DNA of 64,000 nt, from positions 620,001 to 684,000 of the forward strand of contig NZ_VCNL01000002.1 of the NCBI RefSeq assembly GCF_007671685.1. The letters run 5' to 3'. This document shows positions 36,656 through 44,504 of this stretch, piece after piece. Within the stretch, counting starts at the first letter, position 1. Each line of letters starts with the position of its first letter. A program made the translations under genes and the position numbers. The stretch is from Halorubrum salsamenti (GTDB taxonomy: Archaea; Halobacteriota; Halobacteria; Halobacteriales; Haloferacaceae). A model generated the notes under the pieces. It made no database searches. It saw nothing but the letters and a program-made list of their open reading frames with translations, and was not told where the DNA came from.

Positions 36656-38086
36656 ATGATGTTCTCTCGGGAGCTCGCCCGTGTCTTTCTTCTCGTCGCC
36701 GTCGTCGTTCTCGCCGGCTGCGCGGGCGCACTCAGTGATCCGGAATCCACCGGTGCAACACCCGATAGCGGGGCGGATATCGAACCGACAAACGGCTCTC
36801 TCGAAGTTCACTATATCAACGTCGGACAATCCGTGAGTACGCTCGTCATCGAACCGGACGGCGAGACGATGCTCGTCGACACGGGCCACTACGACGACGA
36901 CGGGGAGCACGTGCTCGAGTACCTCCGACGACACGACGTCGAGCGGATCGACCACCTCGTGACCTCGCACAACGACGCGGATCACATCGGTGGGAACGCG
37001 GCGATCATCGACTACTACGAGACGGAGGCCGACGGGATCGGCGCCGTCTACGATCCGGGAATCGCGGCGAACACGCTGACGTACGACGAGTATCTCGACG
37101 CCGTCGAGGAACACGACGTGACGCTGTACGAGACGCGTGAGGGCGACACCATTTCCTTCGGTGAGGCTACCGTCGACGTGCTCGGTCCCCCCGAGCCGTA
37201 TCTCGAAAATGAAGACCGCAACGAGAACAGCATCGTTCTCAAACTCACGCACGGCGAGACGAGCTTCATGCTGTCCGGGGACGCCGAAAGCGACCAAGAG
37301 GCGTATCTCGTCGACGCGTACGGCGATGAACTCCGATCGACGGTGCTGAAAGCGGGTCACCACGGATCGAGCAGCTCCTCGAGCGGCGCGTTTATCGATG
37401 CGGTCGACCCGCAGGTCGCGGTCGTCTCGAGCGCCCACGACTCGCAGTACGGACATCCACACGACGAGGTCCTCCGGCGTTTCGCTGACCGGTCGGTGCC
37501 GACGTATTGGACGGCGACGCACGGTGATATCGTCTTCGTCAGCGACGGCACGAACGTCTCGGTACGAACGCAGCGGGACGCGCCGACGGATCCGCGGTCG
37601 CTCCGTGAGGGGAACCCGGTCGAACCCGGGACGGCTGGCGACGTCGCGGAACGAGCCCAGATTGGCAGTGGTGGAGCCGTCGCCGTTACCGACGGCGGCG
37701 ACGGTACAGACGACTCTGGCAGCAGCGATACCGAGACGGCCCCCAACTCGAACGGCACGCTCGCGATCGCGACGATCAACGCGGACGCCGCCGATGACGA
37801 CCGAGAGAACCTCAACGACGAGTACGTCGTCTTCGAGAACACGGGCACGGAGACGCTCGATCTGTCGGGGTGGACCGTCGAAGACGAGGCCGGGAAGCGC
37901 TACGTGGTTCCGGACGGCGCGACGCTCGCCCCCGGCGAGACGCTGACACTCAGAACGGGGAGCGGGACCGACACGGAAGGCGAGCTCTACTGGGGCGCCG
38001 GCTCGCCGGTCTGGAACAACGACGGCGACACCGTGATCGTCGCAAACGCTACCGGGGACCGCGTGCTAGAGGAGTCGTACGAATGA
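36656..38086 (+). CDS. Secreted metallo-beta-lactamase-fold lipoprotein with lamin-tail domain
   Basis: 476 residues. N-terminal signal with lipobox LAGC (Cys22). ComEC/Rec2-like MBL domain about 48-300: INVGQSVSTLVIEPDGETML, zinc motif HNDADH (105-110), SGDAESDQE and KAGHHGSSSSSSG. A linker follows, then a lamin-tail domain (about 365-476) with DEYVVFENTGTETLDLSGWT. ComEC-like nucleases/hydrolases of this kind act outside the cell, possibly on DNA. Its stop overlaps the next start (ATGA). A CATATATAAC box at about 36604 is 50 bases before the ATG, implying a short leader. Confidence 0.86.
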   Translation: MMFSRELARVFLLVAVVVLAGCAGALSDPESTGATPDSGADIEPTNGSLEVHYINVGQSVSTLVIEPDGETMLVDTGHYDDDGEHVLEYLRRHDVERIDHLVTSHNDADHIGGNAAIIDYYETEADGIGAVYDPGIAANTLTYDEYLDAVEEHDVTLYETREGDTISFGEATVDVLGPPEPYLENEDRNENSIVLKLTHGETSFMLSGDAESDQEAYLVDAYGDELRSTVLKAGHHGSSSSSSGAFIDAVDPQVAVVSSAHDSQYGHPHDEVLRRFADRSVPTYWTATHGDIVFVSDGTNVSVRTQRDAPTDPRSLREGNPVEPGTAGDVAERAQIGSGGAVAVTDGGDGTDDSGSSDTETAPNSNGTLAIATINADAADDDRENLNDEYVVFENTGTETLDLSGWTVEDEAGKRYVVPDGATLAPGETLTLRTGSGTDTEGELYWGAGSPVWNNDGDTVIVANATGDRVLEESYE

Positions 38087-38379
38087 CTGATATCGATCTT
38101 GCCGACGGTGAGTACACGGCGGTCGTGGACACGGTCGAAGACGGACTCGCGACCCTCTTCTTTGAGCGTGACGGTGCTGAAGTAGGCAACGCTGCCCTCG
38201 ATGTCGACCGACTACCGGATAAGGGGCGGCATGCAGATGCGATCTTGCAAGTACAGATCGAGAACGGATCGATCGCGACCGCGATCTACGACCCGGAACG
38301 CACCACGACCCGTTCTGAGGCCGCTCAAGACCGATTTGATCGGTTATCCAAACGGCCGCCGAGAGACGATCGAGAGTAG
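38083..38379 (+). CDS. DUF3006-like protein
   Basis: 98 residues from ATG 38083, overlapping the previous stop by four bases. VVDTVEDGLATLFFERDGAE and DVDRLPDKGRHADAILQVQI match the small beta-rich DUF3006 family, whose bacterial members often sit beside ComEC-type MBL genes. The translational coupling here repeats that association. Role unknown, perhaps a partner of the hydrolase though it lacks a signal peptide. Confidence 0.75.
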   Translation: MTDIDLADGEYTAVVDTVEDGLATLFFERDGAEVGNAALDVDRLPDKGRHADAILQVQIENGSIATAIYDPERTTTRSEAAQDRFDRLSKRPPRDDRE

Positions 38380-38628
38380 GAGATCGACCGCGTGAATCGC
38401 CCTACCGAGGTGCAGTCGTCAGTGACCGATGACACGCATCCGCGATGAATCCGCACTCGCGACTCTCCCGCTGTTCGATCGTGTTCAGGTAGCTGAAATC
38501 CATAATACACCCGTAATAGTGGGTAACACATATCAGCGGTGGGTCCGTACCGTTCGTCGATTCACTCGACGGACCCACGATGACCGAAGTCGACGAGGCG
38601 GTAAAACTGAGTCTCGGCCTCGACTGAG

Positions 38629-38922
38629 CTACCGGCTCTCTCTTTGTTCGACCTTGTTCAACTCGATCAGCAGGCGGAAGATCGCCTTCACGAGGTTGGC
38701 GTCGACGTCGAACCGCTCGGCGTTCTCGCCGGCGCGCTCCATCACGCGCTCCTCCTGTCCCTCGTCGGTCGTCGGGAGGTCGCGCTCGTCTTTCACGGCC
38801 GCGACGGTGTCGGCGACGTAGGTCCGGCGGGCGATCAGTTCCACGATCTCGCGGTCGATGTCCTCGATCTCGCGTCGCAGTTCGTCGAGGCTTCGGTCCT
38901 CCGTGTTCGGTGTGTCACTCAT
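38629..38922 (-). CDS. aroQ: Chorismate mutase (AroQ class)
   Basis: 97 residues from the ATG at 38922. AroQ helical pattern: LDELRREIEDIDREIVELIA, RRTYVADTVAAVK and EERVMERAGENAERFDVDAN. Converts chorismate to prephenate for phenylalanine and tyrosine. It follows shikimate kinase by 23 bases on the same strand, so both belong to one aromatic-biosynthesis operon. Confidence 0.92.
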   Translation of the reverse strand: MSDTPNTEDRSLDELRREIEDIDREIVELIARRTYVADTVAAVKDERDLPTTDEGQEERVMERAGENAERFDVDANLVKAIFRLLIELNKVEQRESR

Positions 38923-38945
38923 TGGTAGTGGGGTCGGTGGTGTGG

Positions 38946-39839
38946 TCATTCGACGGCCGCGCCGTCGTTTCTGGTGGTCGTTCGTCGCAGCGTTCCGGGG
39001 CGATCGCCCCACGCGTCGGCGACCGCGTCGAGGTCGGTCTCGGAGTCGTCGGTGTCCGCGACGGCGACGACGCTCGGACCGGTCCCCGACAGCGACACCC
39101 CGGTCGCGTGGGGCATCGCCTCGACCGCGGGATCGGCGTCGAAGCCGAGCGCGGCGGAGAACGCGAGTCCGTTGACGGTCATCGCCTCGGCGTACCGGCC
39201 GTCGAGCGCGAGGTCGGCGACGAGATCCGCCATCGGCGCGACGGCCTCGCAGCGGGCCACGTCCGCGTCCGCGCTGTAGGCGCGTTCGGGGGGCGTCCAC
39301 ACGAGGACGTTCCAGTCGACGGTCTCGTGCGACCGCAACTCGTCGGCGCCGTTGTCGGTGACGGTGACGCCACCGAGCATCGAGGCGGCGGCGTCGTCGA
39401 ACGCGCCCGTGACCGTGACGCCCGCTTCGCGCGCCGCCCGGACGCCGAGTCGGCAGGCGTCGATCCGGGTGACGTCGACGGACGGGTCGGAGTCGTCGTC
39501 TCCGACCGACAGCCCGAGAGCGTCGCAGGTCGCGAGCACGGTCGCGTTGGCGGCCGCGCTGGAGCTTTTGAGGCCCGCCGCGAGGGGTACGTCGCTGTCG
39601 GTCCGGACGGTGCCGCCCTCGCCGTCGCCCCAGCGCTCGGTCGCGACCGCGACGCAGCGCTCGATCAGGGCGGTGTCGGCCTCCGAGTCCTCGGCGATGG
39701 TCCCGCGTACCTCGTCGGCGTTCGAGTCGAGTGCGACGCTCGCGCGCGTCTCGACGTCGATCCCGAAGGCCGCGCCGGTACCCGTCGCGAGCGCGTTCAA
39801 CACGGTGCCGGCGCCGAGCGCCGCTGCCCGTCCCTCCAT
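38946..39839 (-). CDS. aroK: Archaeal shikimate kinase (GHMP family)
   Basis: 297 residues from the ATG at 39839 (MEGRAAALGAGTVLNALATG). GHMP motifs: VPLAAGLKSSSAAANATVLA (phosphate loop) and ATGVSLSGTGPSVVAVAD near the C-terminus. Phosphorylates shikimate; unrelated to the bacterial P-loop enzyme. Overlapping long frames on the other strands are shadows. Co-transcribed with chorismate mutase. Confidence 0.92.
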   Translation of the reverse strand: MEGRAAALGAGTVLNALATGTGAAFGIDVETRASVALDSNADEVRGTIAEDSEADTALIERCVAVATERWGDGEGGTVRTDSDVPLAAGLKSSSAAANATVLATCDALGLSVGDDDSDPSVDVTRIDACRLGVRAAREAGVTVTGAFDDAAASMLGGVTVTDNGADELRSHETVDWNVLVWTPPERAYSADADVARCEAVAPMADLVADLALDGRYAEAMTVNGLAFSAALGFDADPAVEAMPHATGVSLSGTGPSVVAVADTDDSETDLDAVADAWGDRPGTLRRTTTRNDGAAVE

Positions 39840-39961
39840 GCACTCACGGCTCGCGAGCGCGGACAAAGAGGTAGCGATCACGGCGAGTCTCTCGGGGCGA
39901 TCGGGGGCGTTACAGTGCGGGCTCGGAACGTCCTCTCCCTCAGGAACGTCCTCTCCCTCTC

Positions 39962-40594
39962 TCAGACCGGCTCCGCGCGCCGAACCGCGACCTCGATCTC
40001 GTACCAGTCCGGGTCGGCCCGCGCTCGGGTCTCCCGGCTCCGGAAGGCGATCTCGACCGTGAACCGCCGAGTGCCGTCGGCGAACCGGTCGCCCGACGAG
40101 TACTCCTCGCGGTGCTCCGCGAAGCCCACCGCCTCGCGCTCGATGGAGTTCGGACGGCTCGCGTACGCGTCGAGGCGAAAGAGGACCGTTCCGTAGGTGA
40201 ACTGTCCGGCGTTCTCCACGGTGAGCCGCGCACGGACGGTCGTCTCGTACCCGCCGTCGGTCACGCCCAGCACGTCGACGTTCGTGACCACGAGACCGGA
40301 GCCGTCGGGACCGGTCTCTTCCGGGGGATCCTCGTCGTCGGCCTGTTCGGCGTCGGACTCGTCGCTCTCGGGTCCCTCGCCCTCGGAGAGGGATTCGCGG
40401 TCGGCCTCGCTCCCGGTGCCGCCTTCGGCCTCGCTCCCGGTGCCGCCTTCGGCCTCGCTTCCAGCCTCGCCCGCGGAGGTCCCCGTCCCGTCTCCGGAGC
40501 CGTTGGCGTCCTCGCTCGACTCCACGAGGCAGCCGGCGAGCAGCCCGGGGACCGCGGCGGCTAGCAGGCGTCGACGGCGGAGCGAGGGCGTCAT
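39962..40594 (-). CDS. Tat lipoprotein with acidic repeat linker
   Basis: 210 residues from the ATG at 40594. RRRRLLAAAVPGLLAGC is a Tat signal with lipobox (Cys22). A linker has a tandem GSEAEGGT repeat (24-base DNA repeat) and then acidic residues. The folded part (about 100-210; LVVTNVDVLGVTDGGYETTV) looks like an immunoglobulin-like FxLyD-type beta domain. Anchored outside the membrane; function unknown. Confidence 0.75.
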   Translation of the reverse strand: MTPSLRRRRLLAAAVPGLLAGCLVESSEDANGSGDGTGTSAGEAGSEAEGGTGSEAEGGTGSEADRESLSEGEGPESDESDAEQADDEDPPEETGPDGSGLVVTNVDVLGVTDGGYETTVRARLTVENAGQFTYGTVLFRLDAYASRPNSIEREAVGFAEHREEYSSGDRFADGTRRFTVEIAFRSRETRARADPDWYEIEVAVRRAEPV

Positions 40595-40679
40595 GATCCC
40601 CTCCACGTCGTCGAGCGTCCTAAAAGTGGGCGCCGAGGCGTCCCGCGATCGCGACGGGTGAGCGTTCGGGCCGACATGG

Positions 40680-41141
40680 TCACCCCGTCACCGATCCGAG
40701 CACGCCGGCCACCGCGCCGACGACGGTGGAGACGATCGCCGTCGTGAGTATCGATCCGAACGCGTCGGCGATTCCGTGAGCCTGCGTCGCCGCTTCGCCC
40801 TGCGACGCGACGACGAGGACGACGACGACCAGCCCGTACGCCAGCGCGCCGAGCCCGCCCCCGAGCCCGCAGGTCGCGGCCGCCTCCCGCGCGCCGTACG
40901 CCCGCGACCCGACGAGGACGCCGAGCACGCCCGCGAGCAGGGGCGCGAGGACCAAGGCGGCGGCGGTGACCGCGAGGTACGACTGCGCGACGAACACCGG
41001 TGCGAACCGCGCGGTCTCGCCGGTGGCCGCCGTGGCGAGTACGGCCTCCGCCCACCCGGTGGTCGCGGCGGCGACGAGGCCGACGCCGGTGCCGACGACC
41101 GCGAACACCGCCGCCGTGAGACCGACTCCGTTCCCGTTCAT
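40680..41141 (-). CDS. Four-pass membrane protein, unrecognised
   Basis: 153 residues from the ATG at 41141, whose first base is shared with the last-but-two base of the upstream TGA (TGATG). Hydrophobic segments at about 5-25, 50-75, 85-110 and 125-150, rich in Ala, Gly and Val. Translationally coupled to the Tat lipoprotein gene upstream, which suggests a joint membrane role. No family recognised. Confidence 0.72.
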   Translation of the reverse strand: MNGNGVGLTAAVFAVVGTGVGLVAAATTGWAEAVLATAATGETARFAPVFVAQSYLAVTAAALVLAPLLAGVLGVLVGSRAYGAREAAATCGLGGGLGALAYGLVVVVLVVASQGEAATQAHGIADAFGSILTTAIVSTVVGAVAGVLGSVTG

Positions 41142-42502
41142 CAGACCACCGCCCACCCGTTCGTCAGCTGGCCCTGCCAGCCGGTGCGCTCCTCCCACGC
41201 GTCGCCGGAGAACCCGGCCGCGAGCACGAACTCGCCGGCCTGCACGACGTAGCCGTACTGGACGCCGGCGTGCTCGTCGAACCCGTACCGCTCGCCCTCG
41301 GCCTCGTGGTGGTAGAGGCGGTGCCAGCGGGTCGGCCCCTGATACGTCGGGGCCTCGCTGTCCCCGTTAGTTCCGTTCTCCTCCGCCGTCGCGTTCCCGG
41401 AGAAGTCGGAGCCGGCCGCGGTCGCGTCGGGGTCGATCGGCGCTCGTCCCTCGGTCGAGGCGGCGGCGAGCGCTCCGTCGAGCCGGTCGCTCGCCGTCGA
41501 CGCGTCCGGGTACCGCTGGACGTACAGGGGGACGCCGTCGAGCTCGTGCGCCCATCCCTCGAACGTCCGACTCGGTCGGTTGCCGGCGACGGGGCGGGTC
41601 GCGAAGGCGACGAACAGCTCCTCGGTCCGGTCTTCGGAGCGCGGTATCGGTCCGAGGCGCGCGCGCAACTCCTCTCGGCGGGCCGCCTCGAACGGGTTCC
41701 CGTAGATCCGCGGAATTCGGCCCCGGTCGTGCTCGTCGTCGTCGTACGGCTCGTGCGCGAACGCCGAGAACCCGCGACTCGCGAGCCCGATCTCCACGAA
41801 CGCCTCGCCGCGGACTCGCCGGCGCTCGGCGGGATCGTCGGGGAGAGGGAACAGCAGGCGGTTCAGGAGCCGGTTGTGGATCGGCTCTCGCGAGAACGCC
41901 TCGTCGACGTAGGTGGCGGTGCCGACGGCGGCGAAGCCGCGTCGCATCCGCGAGAGCTCCTCTAAGACGCGGTCGACGTCGTCTCGGGGGGCGAACTCCC
42001 GGAGCACCTCGACGTGGCGGTCGGTGCGCGAGACGATCCGGGAGCGGGGGTGGAAATGCGGCTCCAGCGCGTCGGCGGCGGTGTCGGCGGCCGCGCGGCC
42101 GGCGGCGTCGAGCCGGTCGGCCATCTCGACGGCCACCGCGTCGTTCGCGTCGGCCGCCTCCCGAACGTCATCGATCTCGGCGACGACCTCCTGGATCGCG
42201 TTCCGATAGGTCTCGGTCGCCGTCCGGTACTCGGTCGCGAACCACACCGCGTCGTCGACGACGTTCCGCGTCGCCGTCGCGAGCGCCTCGTTCGCGACCG
42301 ATTCGGGGTCGTCGTCGGGCCCGTCACTCTCGCCGCCATCGCCGCTGCCCTCGTCGTCATCGCCGTCGGCACCGTCGCTCGCGTTCGGTGAATCCTCCGC
42401 GGCCGCGTCGGGGTACTCGACCCCTTCGACGCCGAGACACCCGGAGATCCCGGCGACCGCGGCGGCGCCGACGCCCAACAGGCCCCGTCGCGTCCGTTGC
42501 AT
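41141..42502 (-). CDS. Tat lipoprotein, unrecognised
   Basis: 453 residues from the ATG at 42502. Tat signal TRRGLLGVGAAAVAGISGC with lipobox Cys22, then an acidic low-complexity linker (about 30-65), a helical region (70-140) and mixed regions with RYPDASTASDRLDGALAAAS and YGYVVQAGEFVLAAGFSGDA. No enzyme motif seen. It overlaps the following membrane-protein gene by the TGATG arrangement. Confidence 0.75.
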   Translation of the reverse strand: MQRTRRGLLGVGAAAVAGISGCLGVEGVEYPDAAAEDSPNASDGADGDDDEGSGDGGESDGPDDDPESVANEALATATRNVVDDAVWFATEYRTATETYRNAIQEVVAEIDDVREAADANDAVAVEMADRLDAAGRAAADTAADALEPHFHPRSRIVSRTDRHVEVLREFAPRDDVDRVLEELSRMRRGFAAVGTATYVDEAFSREPIHNRLLNRLLFPLPDDPAERRRVRGEAFVEIGLASRGFSAFAHEPYDDDEHDRGRIPRIYGNPFEAARREELRARLGPIPRSEDRTEELFVAFATRPVAGNRPSRTFEGWAHELDGVPLYVQRYPDASTASDRLDGALAAASTEGRAPIDPDATAAGSDFSGNATAEENGTNGDSEAPTYQGPTRWHRLYHHEAEGERYGFDEHAGVQYGYVVQAGEFVLAAGFSGDAWEERTGWQGQLTNGWAVV

Positions 42503-42619
42503 GGGATATCCTCCCGGCGGAGGGGTCTTAAATGTGCCATCCCCGATTCTCGCTTCTGAAGGAGCGACACGCGACCGCCGAGCGCGCCCCTTTTGAGTCG
42601 CGCGCACCGAACGGTGCGT

Positions 42620-43078
42620 ATGTCAGCACCTTCACGCAGCGACGTTCCCCCCACGTCGATCGGGATCGACCTCCGCGAGGAGGGCGTCGTCGTCGAGTAC
42701 CTCGACGGGCGGACCACCCTCTACCGCGGCGTCCCCGACGCCGTCGACGGGTCGGTGACGGCCGGTCCGGGCAAGGAGACGCACGTGCTCGTTACCGACC
42801 CGACCGAGACCGAGGGCGTGATGACGTACGTCAACGACTACAACACCGACGACGAGATCCTGGAGGACTCCGGCGTCGGCCGCGTCATCGTCGAGGACGG
42901 CGAGCGCGACGAGGTGTTCCCCGGTGTGATCGTCGGCCGAGAGGGCCAACGCAACGAGGTGATCGCCGACCCCGAGGTCGCCGGCGGCCGCGTGTTCGTC
43001 TTCGTCGAGGACGGCTGGACGGAGGGGAGCTACGAGATCGTCGAGGCGCCGGAGGACGGGCTCGACGCGCATCGGTGA
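42620..43078 (+). CDS. DUF5796-like haloarchaeal protein
   Basis: 152 residues from ATG 42620 (MSAPSRSDVPPTSIGIDLRE). Beta-rich: GVVVEYLDGRTTLYRGVPDA, HVLVTDPTETEGVMTYVNDY, VGRVIVEDGERDEVFPGVIV. Matches what I recall of the conserved haloarchaeal DUF5796 family. Likely leaderless (TTTTGAG near 42590). Function unknown. Confidence 0.75.
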   Translation: MSAPSRSDVPPTSIGIDLREEGVVVEYLDGRTTLYRGVPDAVDGSVTAGPGKETHVLVTDPTETEGVMTYVNDYNTDDEILEDSGVGRVIVEDGERDEVFPGVIVGREGQRNEVIADPEVAGGRVFVFVEDGWTEGSYEIVEAPEDGLDAHR

Positions 43079-43148
43079 GCGCTCCGCGGGAGCCCCTGAC
43101 GATGAAACCGACCGACAGACGAAAGTCCGGCCGGCGCCGATCACGGGT

Positions 43149-43499
43149 ATGAGCGACGAGGCGGACGCCGACGACGAGGTGCTACGCGCGAGCGACATCG
43201 GCGGCGAGGGACCCCCGATCGAGGAGAAGCCGTACAAGATCGTCTTCGAGGCGAACAAGTGCTTCGGGGCGGGCAAGTGCGCCGAGGTCGGCGACAACTG
43301 GGTGATGGACGTGCAGAGCGGGATGGCGAAGCCGCGCTCGTACTACATCGGTGAGGACGACCTGGAGGAGAACGTTCGGGCCGCCGAGGTGTGTCCCGCG
43401 AAGAAGGAACAGGGCGTCATCCACGTCGTCGACCGCCGCACCGACGAGGAGATCGCGCCGAACCCGCACGGCGACGGGACGCTCTCGGTGGACTGGTAG
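43149..43499 (+). CDS. Ferredoxin, probable [3Fe-4S] type
   Basis: 116 residues. Cluster residues Cys38 and Cys44 (KCFGAGKCAEV) and Cys82 (AAEVCPAKK). The usual CxxCxxC is C-x5-C here, so one ligand is missing and a 3Fe-4S cluster is expected. Carries electrons in the cytoplasm; partner unknown. The acidic N-terminal extension is a halophile trait. Confidence 0.88.
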   Translation: MSDEADADDEVLRASDIGGEGPPIEEKPYKIVFEANKCFGAGKCAEVGDNWVMDVQSGMAKPRSYYIGEDDLEENVRAAEVCPAKKEQGVIHVVDRRTDEEIAPNPHGDGTLSVDW

Positions 43500-43590
43500 G
43501 GGAGTCGGGGCGCGTGTGCGCTCCGGTCCTCCCGTGCGCCGCCGCGCCATCCGAAAGGGGTTTGACCCCGCCGCCGGAATCCGAACCCGC

Positions 43591-43675
43591 GCGGGGGTGG
43601 CTGAGCCTGGCCAAAAGCGGCGGACTTAAGATCCGCTCCTGTAGAGGTTCGAGGGTTCGAATCCCTTCCCCCGCA
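43591..43675 (+). tRNA. tRNA-Leu (anticodon TAA)
   Basis: Cloverleaf by eye: acceptor GCGGGGG pairs with CCCCCGC (43668-43674), D-arm GGCTGAGCCTGGCC, anticodon stem GCGGA/TCCGC with loop CTTAAGA (anticodon TAA), a long variable arm CTCCTGTAGAGGTTC typical of class II tRNA, and T-arm GAGGG TTCGAAT CCCTT. Discriminator A, no encoded CCA, no intron. Confidence 0.95.
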
Positions 43676-43716
43676 CTCCTGCGGCGAGCAATCCGCGAGC
43701 CGCAGGTGTCCGACTA

Positions 43717-43730
43717 GGAAGGGATTCGAA
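43717..43730 (-). repeat. Inverted copy of the tRNA-Leu T-arm
   Basis: GGAAGGGATTCGAA is the exact reverse complement of 14 bases of the tRNA-Leu T-arm (43656-43669). It follows a GTCCGACT octamer that also precedes the direct copy at 43772. Likely scar of integration or excision at this tRNA. Confidence 0.55.
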
Positions 43731-43771
43731 TCAAGGAGGTCGCGCGCAGCGAAGCGAGCACGTCCGACTGT

Positions 43772-43792
43772 GGTTCGAATCCCGTCCCCCGC
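43772..43792 (+). repeat. Direct partial duplication of the tRNA-Leu 3' end
   Basis: 21 bases, GGTTCGAATCCCGTCCCCCG plus C, match tRNA-Leu 43654-43674 at 20 of 21 positions. A partial tRNA 3' end about 100 bases downstream of an intact tRNA is what an attR/attL scar looks like; no integrase remains between. Confidence 0.6.
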
Positions 43793-43894
43793 GTGCCGTT
43801 ACGAGATGCTCTCCCGGAGAATTGTTCAAAAGTCTCCGTCGTGATGCCGTCCGTCAGACGCAGTTTCGTTCGAAACGGCTGGTCGTTGAAGACT

Positions 43895-44388
43895 GCTTCG
43901 TGATCGAGTGCGGGAGTACGTCTCTCAGTGTGGTGGTGTGGTCATTTATAAGTCGGATCGGGGTGTTGCTGTTGGTGGTTTATAAGTATTTGACGCTGTG
44001 GTGACGACCTCCAAAGCCCCGGCCGCGAGGACTCGCGCGGCTCGCTGCGGTCCTCGTCACTCGCTGCGCTCGTTCCTGCGGTCCTTGCATCGCCGAGCTT
44101 CGTCCTCGCGGCCGCCCCTTTGAGTCCCACCCTGCCGCACCGCACAGCACCTCACACCTCCCCAACCTCGCCGCTCGCTTCGTCGCCGGCGCTGCGCGCT
44201 GGCTGCATGAGGGGCCTCCGGTCCCTCTCTGCTCGCGGCGTCCCTCGCGGGCTAGCTCGCGGCCGCCGATGGCGGCCGCTCGCAGGCGCGCCACCGCACT
44301 CGTCATTTATAAGCTATCGTCGCCGTCGCTCACGCCTATTTAAATGCTGAACCGCGACCGGTGATCTGCAATACCCACTCTCGTACTC
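43895..44388 (-). repeat. Dispersed structured intergenic element, copy E
   Basis: About 490 bases, near-identical to copy A across both ends: TTTATAAGT boxes at about 43944 and 43979, 12-base stem 44021-44032 / 44102-44113 identical to A, core CCTCACACCTCCCCAACCTC at 44150-44169, GCGGCCGCC/GGCGGCCGC hairpin near 44260-44282, TTTATAAGC near 44306, TATTTAAAT near 44337 and GATCTGCAATACC at the far border. The middle (44170-44260) is longer and different from A. It lies between the tRNA-Leu scar and trpS. Confidence 0.85.
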
Positions 44389-44504
44389 GATCAAGGAGTA
44401 TCCTTCAGCGACCGGCTGTGGCATGTTGTGCCGTGACTGATGAGCGGGATCGCAACACAGCCAAAACGACACTGAAGCGGTCGTCCGCGAGGACGCGACC
44501 GGCC

